Origin: Thermoflexus sp.
Lineage (GTDB): Bacteria > Chloroflexota > Anaerolineae > Aggregatilineales > Aggregatilineaceae
Length of the DNA: 64,000 bases
Assembly: GCA_020724465.1 (NCBI GenBank)
Contig: DYGX01000011.1
Coordinates: 65,915 to 129,914 of the forward strand
Direction of reading: 5' to 3'
The notes beneath the pieces were generated by a model that was not told the origin of the DNA, ran no database searches, and worked only from the letters and a program-made list of their open reading frames with translations. Both the position numbers and the translations under genes were made by a program. Below are positions 8,829 through 17,111 of this stretch, in pieces (the stretch's first letter is position 1; each line of letters begins with the position of its first letter).

Positions 8829-9994
8829 CACACCGCCTCCCGTTGGCGCTGCAGGGTGAGAAGTGTGACATCGTCTTCCTGCTCCCAGCCGGGTCCGGTG
8901 AAGGTCGCGAGATCGACCAGCAGATGGTCGATCAGGCGCTGGCCGCTGAGCGGGACACGGAGCGCCTGTTCCAGGCGCGCCTCGCCGAACATCGCGCCGG
9001 ATGGTGCGTGCGCTTCGGTCAGCCCGTCGCTCAGAAAGAGCAGACACTCGTTCGGCTCGATGGTCGTCTCGAAGGTTTCGTAGCTGGCGTCCGGAAGCAT
9101 CCCCAGCGGCAGGCCCGTTGCCCACACATGCTCGACGCGATCGCGCGTGCGGCGGTAGGGCAGGGGATGGCCGGCGTTGGCGTAGTGCAGCGTGCCGGTG
9201 TGCGGATCAAGGATGCCGCAAAACGCGGTGACGAACATCGACGCCGGGATTTCCGGTACCAACTTGTCGTTGGCGCAGGCCAGGATCTCGCCCGGATCGC
9301 TGAACTGCTGCGCCGCGCTGCGCACCAGCGTGCGCGTCGACGCCATGACTAGCGCCGCCGGAATTCCCTTGTCGCTCACGTCGGCCACGATGATCACCAG
9401 CCGACCGTCCGGCGCCTCGATGAAATCGTAGAAGTCGCCGCCCACCGCGCGCGCAGGCTGATAGTGGACCGCGGTGCTCCATCCATCAAGCTGCGGCAGG
9501 TGCTGCGGCAACAACATTTGCTGGATGCTGCGGGCGACGCGCAACTCGTGGGCCAACCGCTCGCGCTCCAGCGCCTCGATGCGCTCTTGCCGGGCAAGTT
9601 GAGCGACACGCAGCGCGGCGGCGGCCTGGCTGGACAGATTGCCGAGCAGGCGCCGGTCGTGCCACGAATAGTCCTGGTCGCTCCTGCGCGGGCCGAGGTT
9701 CAGCAACCCGACCAGCTCCCCCTGGCTGACCAGCGGCACAACCAGCGCCACACCAGATTCGCGCAGGGCGCGGACAGCGGGCGAGTCTACCGGGATACGG
9801 TCCACGGCGATGACGTCCGGGTTTTGGACCAGATAGCCAACCAGGGCGTCGTCCGGCTCGATCTCGTTGGTCAGCCTGGGTGCCAGGCGCACCCATTCCA
9901 GCGTGGTCATTGGGACGGTGCGCCGGGCCGGGCGGTGGAAACGGCGCGCCCAGCGAGACAGCGATTCGATCGGGGCAACCCGTGCCATATTCAT
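8828..9994 (-). CDS. GAF-SpoIIE serine phosphatase (RsbU/RsbP-like)
   Basis: A 388-residue protein with a GAF-like sensor domain (about residues 25-135), a coiled-coil linker rich in Arg/Glu (135-155) and a PP2C/SpoIIE phosphatase domain. Metal-binding motifs are visible: GGDFYDFIEA, VADVSDKGIPAALVMA, LFLSDGLTEA and EQEDDVTLL. It should dephosphorylate the STAS proteins encoded downstream. The start overlaps the upstream membrane-sensor gene (ATGA), so signal input from that protein is likely. Confidence 0.9.
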   Translation of the reverse strand: MNMARVAPIESLSRWARRFHRPARRTVPMTTLEWVRLAPRLTNEIEPDDALVGYLVQNPDVIAVDRIPVDSPAVRALRESGVALVVPLVSQGELVGLLNLGPRRSDQDYSWHDRRLLGNLSSQAAAALRVAQLARQERIEALERERLAHELRVARSIQQMLLPQHLPQLDGWSTAVHYQPARAVGGDFYDFIEAPDGRLVIIVADVSDKGIPAALVMASTRTLVRSAAQQFSDPGEILACANDKLVPEIPASMFVTAFCGILDPHTGTLHYANAGHPLPYRRTRDRVEHVWATGLPLGMLPDASYETFETTIEPNECLLFLSDGLTEAHAPSGAMFGEARLEQALRVPLSGQRLIDHLLVDLATFTGPGWEQEDDVTLLTLQRQREAV

Positions 9995-11268
9995 CCCTGC
10001 TCCCGATTAGCCTGTGTCATTTGGGACGGGCGCTTGACCATCCAGAGGGAAACCTGCGTGGGATGCACCGCTTCGTCCACGACGGCCATCAGGCCCGCGG
10101 TCAGCCGGTCGAGGTCGACTTCGTTGCGCAGGCGCCGGCTGAACGCCGTCAGCGTCTTCTCAGCGTCGTACTTGCTGCGGTAGAAGCGCCGGTCAACCAG
10201 GCCCTGGATCCGGTCGCGCAGCGGGGTGAAGAGCGCCACAATCGCGATGGTGGACGTCACGACGGCCAGGCTCGACTGGTGCCCGGTCAGATGCCGGAGC
10301 GTGTACTGCAGCGCCAGGACGGTGGTCGCATAGACCCCTAACAGCACAGCAGTCACCGCACCGTAGACAAGGGTGCGGTTGATGATGAAGTCGATCTCGT
10401 ACAGCCGGTGCTTGAGCATCGCGATGGCAATCGTGGCCGGGATGCCGATCGTCATGCCCAGCACGGCGAAACTCAGGATGCCGCTGCCGATGTAATACAT
10501 GCCGTCGATGGACCAGGCGAGGATGCCTAGCGCCATCGAAAGGCCGATGATCATGCTGACGTACGCCAGCCACTTAACCTGATGCCGCTCGTGAGTCTCC
10601 GCCCGGCGGTAGCGCAGGGCGACTGAGAGCGCCGCGCCCAACAGGCTCGCGATTGAGCCAGTCCCGGACAGGCGCAACGACAGGCTTGCCCACGGTTGCG
10701 CCATGGCGGCCTCTTGTTCGCCGAACATCACCGGGGGCTGGACCACGGCGATAGCCGTCCCCAGCAGCACGCTGGCGATGGCCAGGCGGGCCACCCAACG
10801 CCAGTGTGGCGAGACGAGCTGCCCGGCGGGGAAGTATAGCAGGATCAGGGTGAACGGGAACGGCGGGAACATCAAGATCGCGAACCAGCCCGTCATCCAG
10901 GCTGCGAAGCCTTCGCCCGGCCACACCCCCGGCGACACGGCACCCGCCCGGACGCTGTACTGCCACGCCATATCTTGCAGCGCGATGAGGATGCTGAGCG
11001 CCAGTGCCAGCCAGCCGATCGGGTTCGAGGGCTTGCGCGTGGCGATCAGCAGACCCATGATGGCGTAGGCCGGCGCTGCAGCAGGAATGAACACCGACCA
11101 CCAGGCGATCTCGAAGAAGAGATCCCAGCCCGCAACGCCCAGCGCCTCGATGACGCCGGGCGTGTTCCAGGTGCGAAAGATAAACGAGGCGGCGATCAAC
11201 GCCATGCTCAGGGCCCACAAGGATCGTGCGGTTCGCGCCGTCCGGAAGCGAGGGGCCGCTGCGGTCAT
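9991..11268 (-). CDS. Polytopic membrane sensor protein of the Rsb-type operon
   Basis: A 425-residue protein with about eight to nine hydrophobic segments from residue 15 to about 345, followed by a soluble tail. The tail (LVDRRFYRSKYDAEKTLTAF and the following VDLDRLTAGLMAVVDEAVHP) matches the linker that in many Chloroflexota and Actinobacteria membrane kinases leads into a GAF or catalytic domain, but here the protein ends there. The next gene begins with a GAF domain and overlaps by 4 bases, so sensor and phosphatase look like a split receptor. The ATG at 11268 is chosen since it starts 2 bases after the upstream stop. Confidence 0.75.
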   Translation of the reverse strand: MTAAAPRFRTARTARSLWALSMALIAASFIFRTWNTPGVIEALGVAGWDLFFEIAWWSVFIPAAAPAYAIMGLLIATRKPSNPIGWLALALSILIALQDMAWQYSVRAGAVSPGVWPGEGFAAWMTGWFAILMFPPFPFTLILLYFPAGQLVSPHWRWVARLAIASVLLGTAIAVVQPPVMFGEQEAAMAQPWASLSLRLSGTGSIASLLGAALSVALRYRRAETHERHQVKWLAYVSMIIGLSMALGILAWSIDGMYYIGSGILSFAVLGMTIGIPATIAIAMLKHRLYEIDFIINRTLVYGAVTAVLLGVYATTVLALQYTLRHLTGHQSSLAVVTSTIAIVALFTPLRDRIQGLVDRRFYRSKYDAEKTLTAFSRRLRNEVDLDRLTAGLMAVVDEAVHPTQVSLWMVKRPSQMTQANREQG

Positions 11269-11270
11269 GT

Positions 11271-12716
11271 TCACGCGCTCCGTTCCCACTCGGCCACCAG
11301 AGTCGCGCCGAGCGTCTGCCACTGCTGGGCAAGGGGTATCACCCCCAGCACGCGCAGCAGGCGGCGGGCTGCCAGCCCGACGATCGCGGTGTAGGTCGGG
11401 TACGCCAGTTCCAGCTCGGCGAGTTGTTCGACCCACATACCGGCGGCCATTCCCGCCGCCACGATCTGCGACGCCTCGACCGCCTGCTCGCCGACGAAGT
11501 GCGCGCCAAGCACGCGGTGCGTCTCTTGCGACACGATCAGCTTGCAGAATCCCTCGGTGCGCCCGTCGATCACCGCCCGGTCGAGGTCGGCGTAGGGCAC
11601 AGTCGCCACGGCGACGTCGTGCGCGGCCCGCGCTTCGTCTTCGGTCAGGCCCACGCCGGCATATTCCGGATCGGTGAAGCCGCCGTGCGGCACGACCAGG
11701 TGTGCGTTGGGCTGGCCGGGGCCAAGCACGGCATTTTCGGCGGCCAGGCGGCCCTCGTAGCTGCCGCTCTGGACCAGCATCATCCGGCCGGTGATGTCAC
11801 CCGCCGCGAAGATGTGCGGCACGCTGGACTGCAGATAGTCGTTGACCTCGATGTACCCGCGCGCCGTCCCGTTCAGGCCGGCGGCTTCGAGGTTCAGACT
11901 GCTGACGTTGCCCACCCAGCCGACGGCCAGCAGCACGCGTTCGGCGTCTACATGAGCCGGCTCGCCGTTCAGCCGGTAGTGCAGGCGCAGGGCGTCTCCC
12001 TGGCGCTCGATGCTGTCGACCCCGCCGATGCCCTCGATCACGCGGACGCCGCGCGTTTCGAACGCGGCGCGCATCACTGTCGAGATCGACGCATCTTCTC
12101 GCGCCAGAATGCGCGGCGCCGCTTCGAGCAGCGTCACCTCGGCGCCGAACGCGGAGAAGATCGAAGCAAGTTGCGCGCCAGTGGCCGAGCCGCCCACGAT
12201 CGCGACCGAGCGGGGCGCCTCGCGCAGAGACCAGACGTCATGATGCGTCAGTGCGTGCTCGCTGCCGGGGAAGTCGAAGCGGCGTGCATGCCCGCCCACG
12301 CAAAGAATGAAGCGATCTGCCGAAAGCTGGCGGCCGTCGCCCAGTTCGATTGTGTGCGGGTCTACAAAGCGGGCGCCGCCGGTGTTGTCGAGCACGTCAA
12401 TGCCTGCTTCGCGCAGGTGACCGATAAGCTGCTTCTTCTCGTGAACTTGGTAGACGACCTGCTGGGTACGGGCCATCAGCCGGGCGAAGTCCACCGTCGG
12501 CTTGGGGATATCCAATCCATACTCGGCGAACTGCTCCGCGTCGCGCATCAGGCGCGCGGCCTTCGCCAGCACGCGCGTCGGCACGCAGCCATCATTCGTG
12601 CAGGTGCCGCCCAGCCGGCTGCGCTCGACCAGAGTGACACGCGCTCCCAGTTCGCGCGACCGCATCGCTGCTGTAACCCCCGCAGGGCCGCCCCCGATCA
12701 CAATCACGTCCAGCAT
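11271..12716 (-). CDS. Pyridine-nucleotide disulfide oxidoreductase (MerA/dihydrolipoamide dehydrogenase-like)
   Basis: A 481-residue flavoprotein. It has the FAD motif VIGGGPAGVTAA at the N-terminus, the redox-active disulfide GGTCTNDGCVPTR (about residues 38-50), a second Rossmann motif AIVGGSATGAQLAS and the FAD-binding IFAAGDITG. The C-terminal dimer domain has AYPTYTAIV where lipoamide dehydrogenases and MerA have a His-x-Pro-Thr catalytic motif, so the usual His base is replaced. There is no N-terminal heavy-metal domain and no C-terminal vicinal Cys pair, which argues against mercuric reductase. AGGAGG precedes the ATG at 12716. The substrate is unknown. Confidence 0.85.
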   Translation of the reverse strand: MLDVIVIGGGPAGVTAAMRSRELGARVTLVERSRLGGTCTNDGCVPTRVLAKAARLMRDAEQFAEYGLDIPKPTVDFARLMARTQQVVYQVHEKKQLIGHLREAGIDVLDNTGGARFVDPHTIELGDGRQLSADRFILCVGGHARRFDFPGSEHALTHHDVWSLREAPRSVAIVGGSATGAQLASIFSAFGAEVTLLEAAPRILAREDASISTVMRAAFETRGVRVIEGIGGVDSIERQGDALRLHYRLNGEPAHVDAERVLLAVGWVGNVSSLNLEAAGLNGTARGYIEVNDYLQSSVPHIFAAGDITGRMMLVQSGSYEGRLAAENAVLGPGQPNAHLVVPHGGFTDPEYAGVGLTEDEARAAHDVAVATVPYADLDRAVIDGRTEGFCKLIVSQETHRVLGAHFVGEQAVEASQIVAAGMAAGMWVEQLAELELAYPTYTAIVGLAARRLLRVLGVIPLAQQWQTLGATLVAEWERSA

Positions 12717-12866
12717 GCGCCAACCTCCTGCTTCGATGCTAGCTGCGCATGGCGCGCATTCTTCTTCCATTGTGCCGTGTAGACGCGTGCGAGGACACGG
12801 ATAAAGGGCTGGTACGTGGATCGGCAGTTGGTTGGACGAGGCTCTCCAACTAAAGTCGGAGACGAA

Positions 12867-12918
12867 CGAAGGCGAACGGCAGGGTGTGTGGTTGGACGCT
12901 GGCTGCCGTTCGCCCTCG
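12867..12918 (-). terminator. Hairpin between the NnrS-like gene and the flavoprotein gene
   Basis: CGAAGGCGAACGGCAG at 12867-12882 pairs with CTGCCGTTCGCCCTCG at 12903-12918 (one mismatch, 20-base loop). It follows the NnrS-like gene on the minus strand and would stop or stabilise that transcript. There is no T tract after it, so classical intrinsic termination is uncertain. The rest of the gap 12717-12945 holds nothing recognised. Confidence 0.4.
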
Positions 12919-12945
12919 CGTGGAGCAGGGTCGTTCGTTAGCGCG

Positions 12946-14100
12946 CTAGTGTTGGGGGATGTGCTGCTCAGCGGGCAGGCTGTGCGTGTGGGGAGTGGCC
13001 TGCACGTTGGCGTGCCTGCCGGAGCGGATCGCAGCGGCGAGCGAGACGATAAACACGAGCAAAGCCACCTCGTTCCACAGACCGCCCCACCGGCGCGCGC
13101 CCGCGCTGTTCGCCAGATCTCCGCCGATGCGCAGCACCAGGCTGGCGTGCAGCAGGGCCAGGTGCGCGTAAAAGCGCGGATGGTAAGGCACGGACAGGCG
13201 CGCTACCGCCGGGATGATGATCGGGGCGTGGCCGAAGATCATCGAGAAGACGAACCCCAGCAGGATGCTGTGCAAGATCGCGTCGTAAGTGAACGCCGCG
13301 CCATGCGCGCCAGCCACCAGCGCGAGCAGCCCGCCGACCCCCAGCCACGCATATCCGGCGAGCAGGCAGATCGCGATGAAGCGCGTCAGGCCGCGCTGGC
13401 GGACGGTCCGGCGGGCGATGTCGAAGCGCGCCAGCCACACGGCGAGCGCGACCATCCCGGCCCCGGCCAGGCGCGTCCCGGCGTCGAGATTGAGATAGGT
13501 GAGCGCCACGCCGGCTATGTAGAGACCGGCAGCAGCGAGGAAAGTCTGTGTGCGGCCGGGTGTGGGGCGCACAAGCCGCGCCAGTTCCAGGCGCTCGCCG
13601 ACGATGGTCAGGACCAGGAACGCGATCCACCAGTGGACGATCGAGTAGACGGGTCTGCCGCCGGCCCACAGCGCGTTTCCGATCAGTAGAGCGTACGCGC
13701 CCAGGCCCATCGTCGCCGTGAACAGGGTGGGCTGCCGCCAGATCACGACGGCGTAGACGCTGACCAGCCCCAGACTGCCCGCTGTCAGCGCAAGCCGCCC
13801 GGCGCCGCTGCCCGGGTCGAGGACCAGCAGCAGGGCGCCCGCCGCACACAGCAGCGGCACTCCAAAGGCGAGCCGGGCGCGCCGGTCCCGCGAGCCGGCG
13901 ACCAGCGCGACGGCGCGCTCGACGCCGATTAACGCCCCGAAGAACCCTGCGATCATGAGGGGGCCGTGAACGCTGGCGGTCCCGGCGGGGACGCGCGGCA
14001 GCACCCAGCCGAGCCGTTGCAGCCCACCGTAGAGCGCCGCCGTCAGGATGATCGCGATGGCAGCCCCGGCAGCGGCGCGGGCGATCCGGAAGAGGGTCAT
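12946..14100 (-). CDS. Polytopic membrane protein of the denitrification cluster (NnrS-like)
   Basis: A 384-residue protein with about eleven to twelve membrane segments. Conserved-looking intramembrane His are in VHGPLMIAGFF, YSIVHWWIAF and FGHAPIIIPAV, and the C-terminal tail is His-rich (TPHTHSLPAEQHIPQH). The His pattern and its place behind nirK fit the NnrS family, haem- and copper-containing membrane proteins that relieve nitrosative stress in denitrifiers. Sequence similarity to classical NnrS is not certain by eye. It starts 21 bases after the DUF2249 gene, so it is in the nirK operon. Confidence 0.55.
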   Translation of the reverse strand: MTLFRIARAAAGAAIAIILTAALYGGLQRLGWVLPRVPAGTASVHGPLMIAGFFGALIGVERAVALVAGSRDRRARLAFGVPLLCAAGALLLVLDPGSGAGRLALTAGSLGLVSVYAVVIWRQPTLFTATMGLGAYALLIGNALWAGGRPVYSIVHWWIAFLVLTIVGERLELARLVRPTPGRTQTFLAAAGLYIAGVALTYLNLDAGTRLAGAGMVALAVWLARFDIARRTVRQRGLTRFIAICLLAGYAWLGVGGLLALVAGAHGAAFTYDAILHSILLGFVFSMIFGHAPIIIPAVARLSVPYHPRFYAHLALLHASLVLRIGGDLANSAGARRWGGLWNEVALLVFIVSLAAAIRSGRHANVQATPHTHSLPAEQHIPQH

Positions 14101-14121
14101 GGCACGTTGTGCTCCTGGCGC

Positions 14122-14370
14122 TCAGGCTCCGGCGGCTCGCTTGCCAATGCGCACGCGCCACACATCCGGACCTTCCTGTAGATATGTCCAGGTGAACTCG
14201 TCCGCGTGCTCGTACATGAGCTGGTAGTGGAGCGGCTTGGGATCGTGGTCGTTGAGCAGCTCGAAGGCTTCGCCCGGCTGCAGGCTGTCGAAGGTCTGGA
14301 AGATAGTCGGGTGCTTGTGCGCGGGCGGGATGGTGCGCACGTCCAGCGTGAGTTTCGTTGTGGCTGCCAT
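14122..14370 (-). CDS. DUF2249-domain protein
   Basis: An 82-residue protein matching the DUF2249 pattern: LDVRTIPPAHKHPTIFQTFD followed by LQPGEAFELLNDHDPKPLHYQ and a terminal WRVRIGK. Such domains resemble TusA/SirA folds and are common next to nitrite or nitric oxide reductase genes, where they are thought to help metal-centre assembly or nitrosative stress defence; the exact role is unknown. The ATG at 14370 is used since the conserved domain begins eight residues later; the longer frame to 14451 would overlap the upstream gene. Confidence 0.85.
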   Translation of the reverse strand: MAATTKLTLDVRTIPPAHKHPTIFQTFDSLQPGEAFELLNDHDPKPLHYQLMYEHADEFTWTYLQEGPDVWRVRIGKRAAGA

Positions 14371-14437
14371 GAGGCTACAGTGCTCCTTCGTCTGGGTCCG
14401 ATTCGGTCGGATAGAACAACGCTCGGGGGTGGGTTGG

Positions 14438-14740
14438 CTAAAGCCAGCCAAGCTGCTGTTTGGCTGCCAGGGACATCATCAGCGGCGTCCAGGCCGGGGT
14501 CCAAACCAGCTCCACGGCGGCCTGGCCCGGCCCGGCGAGCCGCTCGATCACCTCGCTTACCTCGGCAGTGATGTGCGCGCCGAGCGGGCAGGCGGGCGTG
14601 GTCATCGTCATGGTGACGCGCACGAAATCCCCTTCGACGCTCACGTCATACACCAGGCCGAGGTCCACAATGTTGATGCCTAGCTCTGGGTCGATGACGG
14701 TGCGCAGGGCTTCGGTGATGGTGTATTCGTCTAGAGCCAT
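14438..14740 (-). CDS. MIP18/DUF59-family metal-sulfur cluster assembly protein (SufT/PaaD-like)
   Basis: A 100-residue protein with the family pattern: ALRTVIDPELGINIVDLGLV at residues 11-30, and MTTPACPLGAHI with the single conserved Cys near residue 51. Family members help assemble Fe-S clusters or mature metalloenzymes. Located 74 bases after nirK and 67 before the DUF2249 gene on the same strand, it is probably a maturation factor for the nitrite-reduction pathway, though its client protein is not shown by the sequence. Confidence 0.88.
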   Translation of the reverse strand: MALDEYTITEALRTVIDPELGINIVDLGLVYDVSVEGDFVRVTMTMTTPACPLGAHITAEVSEVIERLAGPGQAAVELVWTPAWTPLMMSLAAKQQLGWL

Positions 14741-14814
14741 GGGCTGTCGCTCCCGTGCGGGTTGGCCGGAGCGGCAGGGAATCGGGCGCCCTGCCGCTCG
14801 CGGCGGTCCAACGG

Positions 14815-16221
14815 CTAGTGACCCGAGCCGTGCGTCGGCGTGCCGTCGAAGATCTCCGGCTGTGGCTCGCCGTCGACCATCAGGAAGCCCATCAGTCCAC
14901 GCTCGGCCCGGCTGAGCGCATGATCGACCAGGATGTAGCGGCCCGGCACCTCGGTCTTGAACTCGATCATCGCGGCACCGCCGGCAGGGACCAGCGTGGT
15001 CTGCACGTCGGTCAGCGGCGGGCTGGTCAGCGAAGCCTGGTCGTAGACCCGGTCGAAGATCTCGCCGATGACGTGGAACGATGAGATGAAGTTTGGCCCG
15101 CCCACGCCGAAGTAGAGACGCACGGTTTCGCCGAGGTTCGCGCGCATCAGGTGCTCGTCGCGGGTGAGGGCGTTTGCCGCGCCGTTGAAGACGAAGTACT
15201 CAGGCTGCTCGGCCAGCATCTTCTCGTGGCTGAAGTTGACGTAGCCGGTCGTGCCGTACGGCTCTTCGGTGTAGATCTCGCCCTGCATCACGTAGAACTC
15301 GCGGTCGACTTCCGGCAGGCCGCCCTCAGGCTCGACGAGGATCAGGCCGTACATGCCCATCGTAATGTGGTGAGCGACGCTCGGTGTGGCGCAGTGGTAG
15401 ACGTACAGGCCAGGGTTGAGCGCCTTGAACGAGAAGGTGGTTTCCTCGCCTGGCCCGAGGTTGCTGAAGACCGCGCCGCCGCCGGGGCCGGTCGCCGCGT
15501 GGAAGTCCACCGAGTGCGGGAACTGGCTCGACGACGCGTTGCGGAAGTTGACCACCACGGTGTCGCCCACACGCACGCGGATCATCGGGCCGGGAACGGT
15601 ACCGTTGAAGGTGAAGTACGTCATGACGGTGCCGTCGGCGAGTTGGCCCAGCACCTCTTCGGCCACCAGGTCAACTTCGACGGTCTGGGGCGGGCGGTCG
15701 CCAACCGGCGGCGGCACATCGGACGGATCGCGAACGATATCCGCGCCTTCCTCAGCAGCGGCGGCCGCCGTGCCCACGATCAACTGCCCGAACATCCCCG
15801 CGGCCTTGTGCCCCGGCACCGAGCAGTAGTAGACGAACGTGCCCGACCGGTTGGCGGTGAAGGTGATCGAATCCTGCTCGCCGCGGTCAGCGAACTGGCG
15901 CGTGGCCGCGTTGAACTCGTCGATCACCAGGTCGTGCAGCAGCCCGTCTTCGTTGATCAGCGTGATCTTGACCACGTCGCCGGGGCGTGCGGTCAGGGTT
16001 GGATTAACGACGCCGTCGATCTCGCCGCCACGACCCACGAAGACCAGTTGGCCGGTTCCGCCGCCGGTGACCAGCGTGTATTCGACCGTCGCCGAAGTGG
16101 CGTTCTGGTCCGCGACGGGCGCGGGCGTCTCGGCCAGCGACAGCCCGGCGGTCACGGTCAGCACCAATCCGAGCATCACCGCCGTGCTGAGCAAAACAGC
16201 CAGAATGGAATTGCGCTTCAT
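14815..16221 (-). CDS. nirK: Copper nitrite reductase with extra N-terminal cupredoxin domain
   Basis: A 468-residue exported enzyme reducing nitrite to NO. Signal sequence to about residue 30. An N-terminal cupredoxin (about 45-150) has type-1 Cu ligands His96, Cys133, His138 and Met143 (YYCSVPGHKAAGM). The nitrite reductase core follows: HSVDFHAATG with type-1 His236, catalytic Asp239 and type-2 His241; YHCATPSVAHHITMGM with His276, Cys277, His285 and Met290; SFHVIGEIFDRVY (catalytic His) and YILVDHALSR (third type-2 His). The C-terminal part is closest to the Neisseria AniA type. The ATG at 16221 starts the signal peptide with AGAGGGA upstream. It heads the operon nirK-DUF59-DUF2249-NnrS-like. 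Confidence 0.95.
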   Translation of the reverse strand: MKRNSILAVLLSTAVMLGLVLTVTAGLSLAETPAPVADQNATSATVEYTLVTGGGTGQLVFVGRGGEIDGVVNPTLTARPGDVVKITLINEDGLLHDLVIDEFNAATRQFADRGEQDSITFTANRSGTFVYYCSVPGHKAAGMFGQLIVGTAAAAAEEGADIVRDPSDVPPPVGDRPPQTVEVDLVAEEVLGQLADGTVMTYFTFNGTVPGPMIRVRVGDTVVVNFRNASSSQFPHSVDFHAATGPGGGAVFSNLGPGEETTFSFKALNPGLYVYHCATPSVAHHITMGMYGLILVEPEGGLPEVDREFYVMQGEIYTEEPYGTTGYVNFSHEKMLAEQPEYFVFNGAANALTRDEHLMRANLGETVRLYFGVGGPNFISSFHVIGEIFDRVYDQASLTSPPLTDVQTTLVPAGGAAMIEFKTEVPGRYILVDHALSRAERGLMGFLMVDGEPQPEIFDGTPTHGSGH

Positions 16222-16338
16222 TGTCAGGTATCCCTCTTGCATGTTGTCGACCGGTTTATTCCGGGAATGAACGCTTCGCCGGGGTTCTGGCGGCGCCTTG
16301 ACCGGCTGCCCGCCCGCGTAGAACCCACGTCTGGCACC

Positions 16339-16399
16339 AGGATAGTGCCTGCTGGCACAAATCGCCTTGACCCGTGTCAAAGGGCTTGATCCAGATCAA
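16339..16399 (-). promoter_or_regulatory. nirK promoter with two FNR/DNR-type boxes
   Basis: TTGACCCGTGTCAA at 16367-16380 and TTGATCCAGATCAA at 16386-16399 both match TTGA-N6-TCAA exactly. A -10-like TATCCT lies at 16344-16339 on the minus strand, predicting a start site near 16332. The near box is then centred at -41.5 and the far one at -60.5, the classical class II and class I positions for Fnr-family activators. The gene upstream encodes such a regulator. The boxes are seen directly; the promoter and its activation are inferred. Confidence 0.75.
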
Positions 16400-16430
16400 G
16401 TCTGCGGCGGTAGGGAGAGGAGAGAACGGC

Positions 16431-17111
16431 TTAGAGGACGGCGATTGAACGCAGGAGCGCGGCGTCGGTGATCAGGATGCGGTGGCGGTCAAAGCGGATG
16501 GCGCCGGTGTCTTGCAGCTTGGCAAGCACGCGGCTGATCGTTTCGGGGGTGGTGTTGAGGTGCCCGGCGATGGCGGCGCGGGTGATCCCCGGCCCGCTGA
16601 GCGTTGGATCCTCGGCCTGAGCCAGCAGGAAGCGCGCCAGCCGCACCAGCACGGGGTAGAGCGTCAGGTCTTCGAGCTGGCGATTCAGCGCCCGCACTTT
16701 GCCTGTCAGGATCTCGATTACGGCGCGTGCCATAGCCGGGTGCGTCTCGATCGCTTCGCGCAGGACCGCCGACGAGATCGACCAGGCCGAAACGAGCGTC
16801 ATTGCGATGGCGTTGGCGGGGGTGGGGCCGCCGTCCAGCGCTGCGATTTCGTTGAACACGCTGCCCGGTCCGAGCAGGTGCAGGATAAACTCGGCGCCTT
16901 CGGGGTTCAGCTTGGTGATCTTGACGCTGCCGTCTTCGATGATCCACAGGCTGCTGCGCGTCTCGCCTTCGAGGAAGATTACCTCGTCCGCTTCAAAGGT
17001 GTGGAATCCGGCTCGCGCCGCCAACGCGCGCCGATCCGCGGGCGCCAGGGCGGCGAAATAGGGGACAGTCGAGAGATGTTCGATGAGGGTTGCGACGTCT
17101 GCTTGAGTCAT
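16431..17111 (-). CDS. Crp/Fnr-family transcription factor (DNR/NnrR-like)
   Basis: A 226-residue protein with a cyclic-nucleotide-binding-like beta barrel (about residues 20-120), a long dimer helix, and a C-terminal winged helix whose recognition helix reads TPETISRVLAKLQ. The E..SR pattern is the one that reads TTGA half-sites in Fnr relatives. It has no N-terminal Cys cluster, so it is not an Fe-S oxygen sensor like Fnr; DNR/NnrR-type regulators that sense NO through haem also lack these Cys. Its gene ends 32 bases before two perfect TTGA-N6-TCAA boxes, making it the likely activator of nirK. Confidence 0.85.
   Translation of the reverse strand: MTQADVATLIEHLSTVPYFAALAPADRRALAARAGFHTFEADEVIFLEGETRSSLWIIEDGSVKITKLNPEGAEFILHLLGPGSVFNEIAALDGGPTPANAIAMTLVSAWSISSAVLREAIETHPAMARAVIEILTGKVRALNRQLEDLTLYPVLVRLARFLLAQAEDPTLSGPGITRAAIAGHLNTTPETISRVLAKLQDTGAIRFDRHRILITDAALLRSIAVL

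Noticed and set aside
11271-12716. Mercuric reductase
   Set aside because: No N-terminal heavy-metal domain, no C-terminal vicinal Cys pair, and no mer genes nearby.
11226-12782. 518-codon open frame on the plus strand
   Set aside because: Exact antisense of the flavoprotein gene, whose motifs, ribosome site and context are clear; the plus-strand product has no recognisable feature.
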